From Candidatus Peregrinibacteria bacterium CG10_big_fil_rev_8_21_14_0_10_36_19 (lineage in GTDB: Bacteria; Patescibacteriota; Gracilibacteria; UBA1369; LOWO2-01-FULL-3): a DNA stretch of 34,507 bases. Shown here in pieces: positions 32,330-34,507 of the stretch (its first letter is position 1; each line of letters starts with the position of its first letter). The notes beneath the pieces are model-generated. The model had not been told where the DNA came from, searched no databases, and saw only the letters and a list, made by a program, of their open reading frames with translations. The translations under genes were made by a program, and so were the position numbers. Location: contig PFDP01000012.1 in the NCBI GenBank assembly GCA_002772535.1, positions 11,793 to 46,299 on the forward strand, read 5' to 3'.

Positions 32330-33910
32330 ATGTTTAAATTCAGGATTGTTTTTGTGGCAGGATTGTTGGCGTTTTTGGTTGTGGTAGGATATTTTATGAA
32401 TTCAAGTGGTGACCTTTTTAAAGGGATGAGTTATAGATTTCGTACTGAGCCTACGCTAGAACAACGATCTATCCCACGTTCACAGGACAGAGTGATATCA
32501 GAAAAACCAATTATTGAACTGGATGGTCAAAAATTTGATTTAAGAGCTTTCCCAGATGCGTTTAGTGAGGCTTTTTTGCCTAAAAATGGAACTGATTTTT
32601 TACCAAGTAATGCTAACAGTTTTTTTCCATCAAACTTTTACATTAAGCCCTATGAGGAAACTTTAGTTGATGATGGAAACTGTGCAACTTATCACGAAGC
32701 TGGAACGTATCAACTTAGGCCATGTGATAAGGCAATTTGGAATCAAAATCAGTATGTTATGGAGGTTACCAGTGTTGGAACAAACTACATGTGTTACTAT
32801 TTGACGATGAATTTTAAAGGTGGAACGAAGAATAGGTATTTTTTGTGTAGCGGCAAAAAAAAGAAATTTTGGGAGATTACAGATAGTGCGCAGTTACCTC
32901 ATGGAAGCAAAAATAATGAGCTGGGCCCATACAGTACCAGATATGGAAGCAACTTTTTGGTAAAGGATTATAGTAATGAATATGCAACAGTAAGTTTTTA
33001 TAATGACTGTGATGAAATTTATAAATATTGCCAGGATAATGGTGGATATAATTGTGAATATTCTTGCTTCTACAGGGATATTCCAAAACTTAACACTCAT
33101 GTTGAGGTTATAGAAAAACCACATATTGCGTTGGTCATCGATGGTTCACACTCGACCTGGGGTAAGGTTATGGCGCAAAACGCTGAGAATTGTTATGAGA
33201 AGGAGTCCAGTGAAACTGGGATGGAAGTGCCAACAAAAATTCCAATCTACTACTATGAACTAATATTGTATAATCCTAAGTACGGAAATATTAATGATGC
33301 TTTTTGCACGTATGGGGATTATGATGGGAAAGTTGTTTGCCGAATTTTTGCCGGTGGATATGATAATAAGGACATTTATAAAAATGAGAAATACAATAAC
33401 CTAAAATCAAAAGTAGATGCTGGTGAATGCGTAGATGAAGATCCTATGGGAGTTCAATCTCATGAGATTGGACACCAATATAGCATACTAACTTTTGATC
33501 AATTGCTTGGATTTTTGTCTGAGCCTATTGCACAGTACCTAGGCGATATAGCTAATTACGGAACTTTACAGCATGTATGTTTTGAGGATGTTTTCTATTG
33601 GAATAATTATCCAGGGGAATTTATTAAACACTACCCTTTTGGGCCAGCTTCATATACTGGTGGTTCATGTTTATTGAGGGATTTGAAGGATATTTATGGA
33701 GCACAAAAATTTAAAGAGTTTTTTAATTTCGCCAGTAAATTACAAATACCATCAAATAAATTGAGCAGTGATGAAATGGATACTTGGCTGTTTAAAGATG
33801 TTATTAATCCTGTTTTTGGCGATGATGTATTGACAAAGTTTCAGGGCAAATATGGAATTAAAGAAGATATTTCAGATGTTATAAACTCGGATCACCCACT
33901 CTCTAACTAA
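32330..33910 (+). CDS. Membrane-anchored HEIGH metallopeptidase, gluzincin-like
   Basis: 526 residues from ATG 32330, chosen because a basic stub and membrane helix (about 4-22) begin there; the frame opens further upstream at 32270. The middle (about 100-260) is Cys-rich and could be disulfide-bonded outside the cell. SHEIGHQY carries the zinc motif (His378, Glu379, His382), and Glu398 in LSEPIAQYL is a likely third ligand (HExxH-x15-E), as in gluzincins. A downstream LLRDLKDIYGAQKFKEFF segment resembles the C-terminal helices of peptidase-MA-like proteins. It would cleave extracellular or periplasmic-side proteins; the substrate is unknown. It is the last gene before the candidate right attachment site. 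Confidence 0.75.
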   Translation: MFKFRIVFVAGLLAFLVVVGYFMNSSGDLFKGMSYRFRTEPTLEQRSIPRSQDRVISEKPIIELDGQKFDLRAFPDAFSEAFLPKNGTDFLPSNANSFFPSNFYIKPYEETLVDDGNCATYHEAGTYQLRPCDKAIWNQNQYVMEVTSVGTNYMCYYLTMNFKGGTKNRYFLCSGKKKKFWEITDSAQLPHGSKNNELGPYSTRYGSNFLVKDYSNEYATVSFYNDCDEIYKYCQDNGGYNCEYSCFYRDIPKLNTHVEVIEKPHIALVIDGSHSTWGKVMAQNAENCYEKESSETGMEVPTKIPIYYYELILYNPKYGNINDAFCTYGDYDGKVVCRIFAGGYDNKDIYKNEKYNNLKSKVDAGECVDEDPMGVQSHEIGHQYSILTFDQLLGFLSEPIAQYLGDIANYGTLQHVCFEDVFYWNNYPGEFIKHYPFGPASYTGGSCLLRDLKDIYGAQKFKEFFNFASKLQIPSNKLSSDEMDTWLFKDVINPVFGDDVLTKFQGKYGIKEDISDVINSDHPLSN

Positions 33911-33926
33911 GAGGCTTCCTCCTCTT
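33909..33926 (+). terminator. Possible terminator of the metallopeptidase gene
   Basis: AAGAGG (33909-33914) pairs with CCTCTT (33921-33926) around CTTCCT, starting within the stop codon. The following TGCTTTG is only weakly T-rich. A second small hairpin TTGCT/AGCAA follows. Confidence 0.45.
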
Positions 33927-34005
33927 TGCTTTGAGCAATGTATTCCCTCTCTGGCGCTTATAAAAGTGATAAAAATTAGTTTCGACTGTTCGAGCCTAAG
34001 GCAAA

Positions 34006-34015
34006 AGGCCCACCA
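34006..34015 (+). other. Candidate right attachment site (attR core)
   Basis: AGGCCCACCA repeats the tRNA 3' end exactly, in the same orientation, 8.8 kb from the first copy. The sequence just before it (TTCGAGCC 33989-33996) is tRNA T-loop-like but no cloverleaf can be drawn. Confidence 0.5.
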
Positions 34016-34072
34016 AAGACTTTCAAAAATACTAAATCTATTATATGGTAAGCTCCATTAATTTTTTTTGGT

Positions 34073-34507
34073 ATGAATGAAATTGTGCAGCATGATGTGA
34101 GTAGAGAGGGGCTTTCGATGGCAAAGGTGCGTCAGTTGGGGCGGCTGTTTGTGCCGAGTCTGAATCATGCGATTGTAAAGGTCAATGTGTTTAGGAATAT
34201 TAATGTCGCAAAGATTAATGAGCTTTTGGGGACTAATTTTAGAGGGATTATTTTAGATATTGATGAGTGTGTGGCGCCGCATCATGGTGAGATTTTGCCT
34301 GAAAATGTAGACGCTATTATGGCGATGATTGCCGATGGTGTTAAGTTGGTGATTTTTTCTAATATGAAAGCCAGTGACAGATACAATGCCGTGATTGAGA
34401 GAGCAAGTAGAGAGTTTGGTTATGACATCAAAGTTATTATGACGCCGCATGGGAAGCCGGATGAGCGTGGATTTGAGGCTAGCTTGAAGGAGCTTAAACT
34501 TGCTGCT
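34073..34507 (+). CDS. YqeG-like HAD-superfamily phosphatase, partial
   Basis: 145 residues, open at the window end. RGIILDIDECVAP (nucleophile Asp and +2 Asp of HAD motif I), VIFSNM (motif II Ser) and PHGKPDERGF (motif III Lys) appear in order with the short spacing of HAD subfamily IIIA, to which YqeG belongs. Motif I has Glu where a Thr or Asn is more usual after DxD. The first 50 residues match the YqeG N-terminal extension in style. Substrate unknown. It probably represents the chromosome resuming beyond the element. Confidence 0.8.
   Translation, partial: MNEIVQHDVSREGLSMAKVRQLGRLFVPSLNHAIVKVNVFRNINVAKINELLGTNFRGIILDIDECVAPHHGEILPENVDAIMAMIADGVKLVIFSNMKASDRYNAVIERASREFGYDIKVIMTPHGKPDERGFEASLKELKLAA

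Larger units (their letters stand above)
25203..34015. mobile_element. Putative integrative element in the tRNA gene (about 8.8 kb)
   Basis: The interval runs from the tRNA 3' end to an exact 10-bp copy of that end. A large serine recombinase lies at the left edge, pointing into the tRNA. Between the two sites are only accessory-type genes, while recognisable core genes lie on both sides (maf, rpsT; YqeG-like HAD). No conjugation, packaging or replication genes are recognised, so it looks like a small cargo island, mobilised only by its recombinase or by helpers. The right boundary rests on a short repeat and is less certain than the left. Confidence 0.65.

Noticed and set aside
32325-32330. 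TATAAT directly at the metallopeptidase ATG as a -10 box
   Set aside because: It would place transcription inside the gene and no -35 is 17 bases upstream; the 32243-32270 pair fits better.
33981-34015. Second tRNA gene at the right end of the island
   Set aside because: Only TTCGA and a CCA-like end are present; no T-arm, anticodon arm or acceptor pairing can be drawn.
1-34507. UGA recoded as glycine, as in Gracilibacteria/Absconditabacteria
   Set aside because: TGA ends tmk, purF and the recombinase at the expected family lengths, and no gene needs internal UGA read-through.
1-34507. CRISPR array
   Set aside because: No repeat-spacer pattern with 25-40 base units was found; the only tandem repeats are the 10-bp copies at 29661-29690.

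Overview
The window looks like chromosome from a low-GC Candidate Phyla Radiation (Patescibacteria) bacterium. The reasons are gene content (tandem T4SS-pilin-like modules joined to giant PKD proteins, a divergent dTMP kinase typical of these lineages, SLH surface protein), short AT-rich leaders and no recognisable Shine-Dalgarno sequence at any start I examined. TGA is used as a stop (tmk, purF) and no gene needs UGA recoding, so the Gracilibacteria/Absconditabacteria glycine code does not apply; a Peregrinibacteria-like member is possible but unproven.

Region 1 (1-12054, minus strand) is one long surface operon read from a TTGAAA-17-TATAAT promoter at 12054-12026. It encodes two proteins each built from three pilin-like two-helix modules, a 1545-aa protein with one such module followed by many PKD/Ig-like domains, a 719-aa three-helix PKD protein, an overlooked 34-aa membrane microprotein, a 791-aa anchored surface protein, and a tandem paralog of it cut by the window edge. 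It resembles an envelope-spanning apparatus or adhesin, inferred from architecture only.

Region 2 (12108-25212) is core chromosome: secE-nusG-unknown anchored protein-rplK-rplA; yqhQ-like DUF1385; dut-tmk; folD-purF-purD behind a strong promoter with a perfect palindrome at the transcript start; tyrA-like and YtxH-like genes; an SLH/Ig surface protein; maf; rpsT; and a tRNA with CAU anticodon that resembles tRNA-Ile2.

Region 3 (about 25203-34015) is a probable integrative element in the 3' end of that tRNA gene. A large serine recombinase sits next to the tRNA and its stop codon lies inside the tRNA T-loop. A 10-bp copy of the tRNA end (AGGCCCACCA) recurs at 34006-34015 as a candidate second attachment site. 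Cargo: a TOPRIM protein, an Excalibur-domain secreted protein, a DUF350-like membrane protein, a membrane-anchored unknown, two small ORFs, a DUF2806-like protein, a coiled-coil protein with two membrane helices, and a membrane-anchored HEIGH metallopeptidase. TOPRIM plus coiled-coil membrane genes suggest defence or inter-element conflict, but this is inference. The element also holds a 10-bp-phased repeat tract and a roughly 110-nt imperfect palindrome.

Region 4 (34073 to end) is a truncated YqeG-like HAD phosphatase gene, probably backbone resuming after the element. No gene-free stretch exceeds 300 bases; the longest (32087-32242 and its flanks) holds only promoter-like sites that I can recognise.
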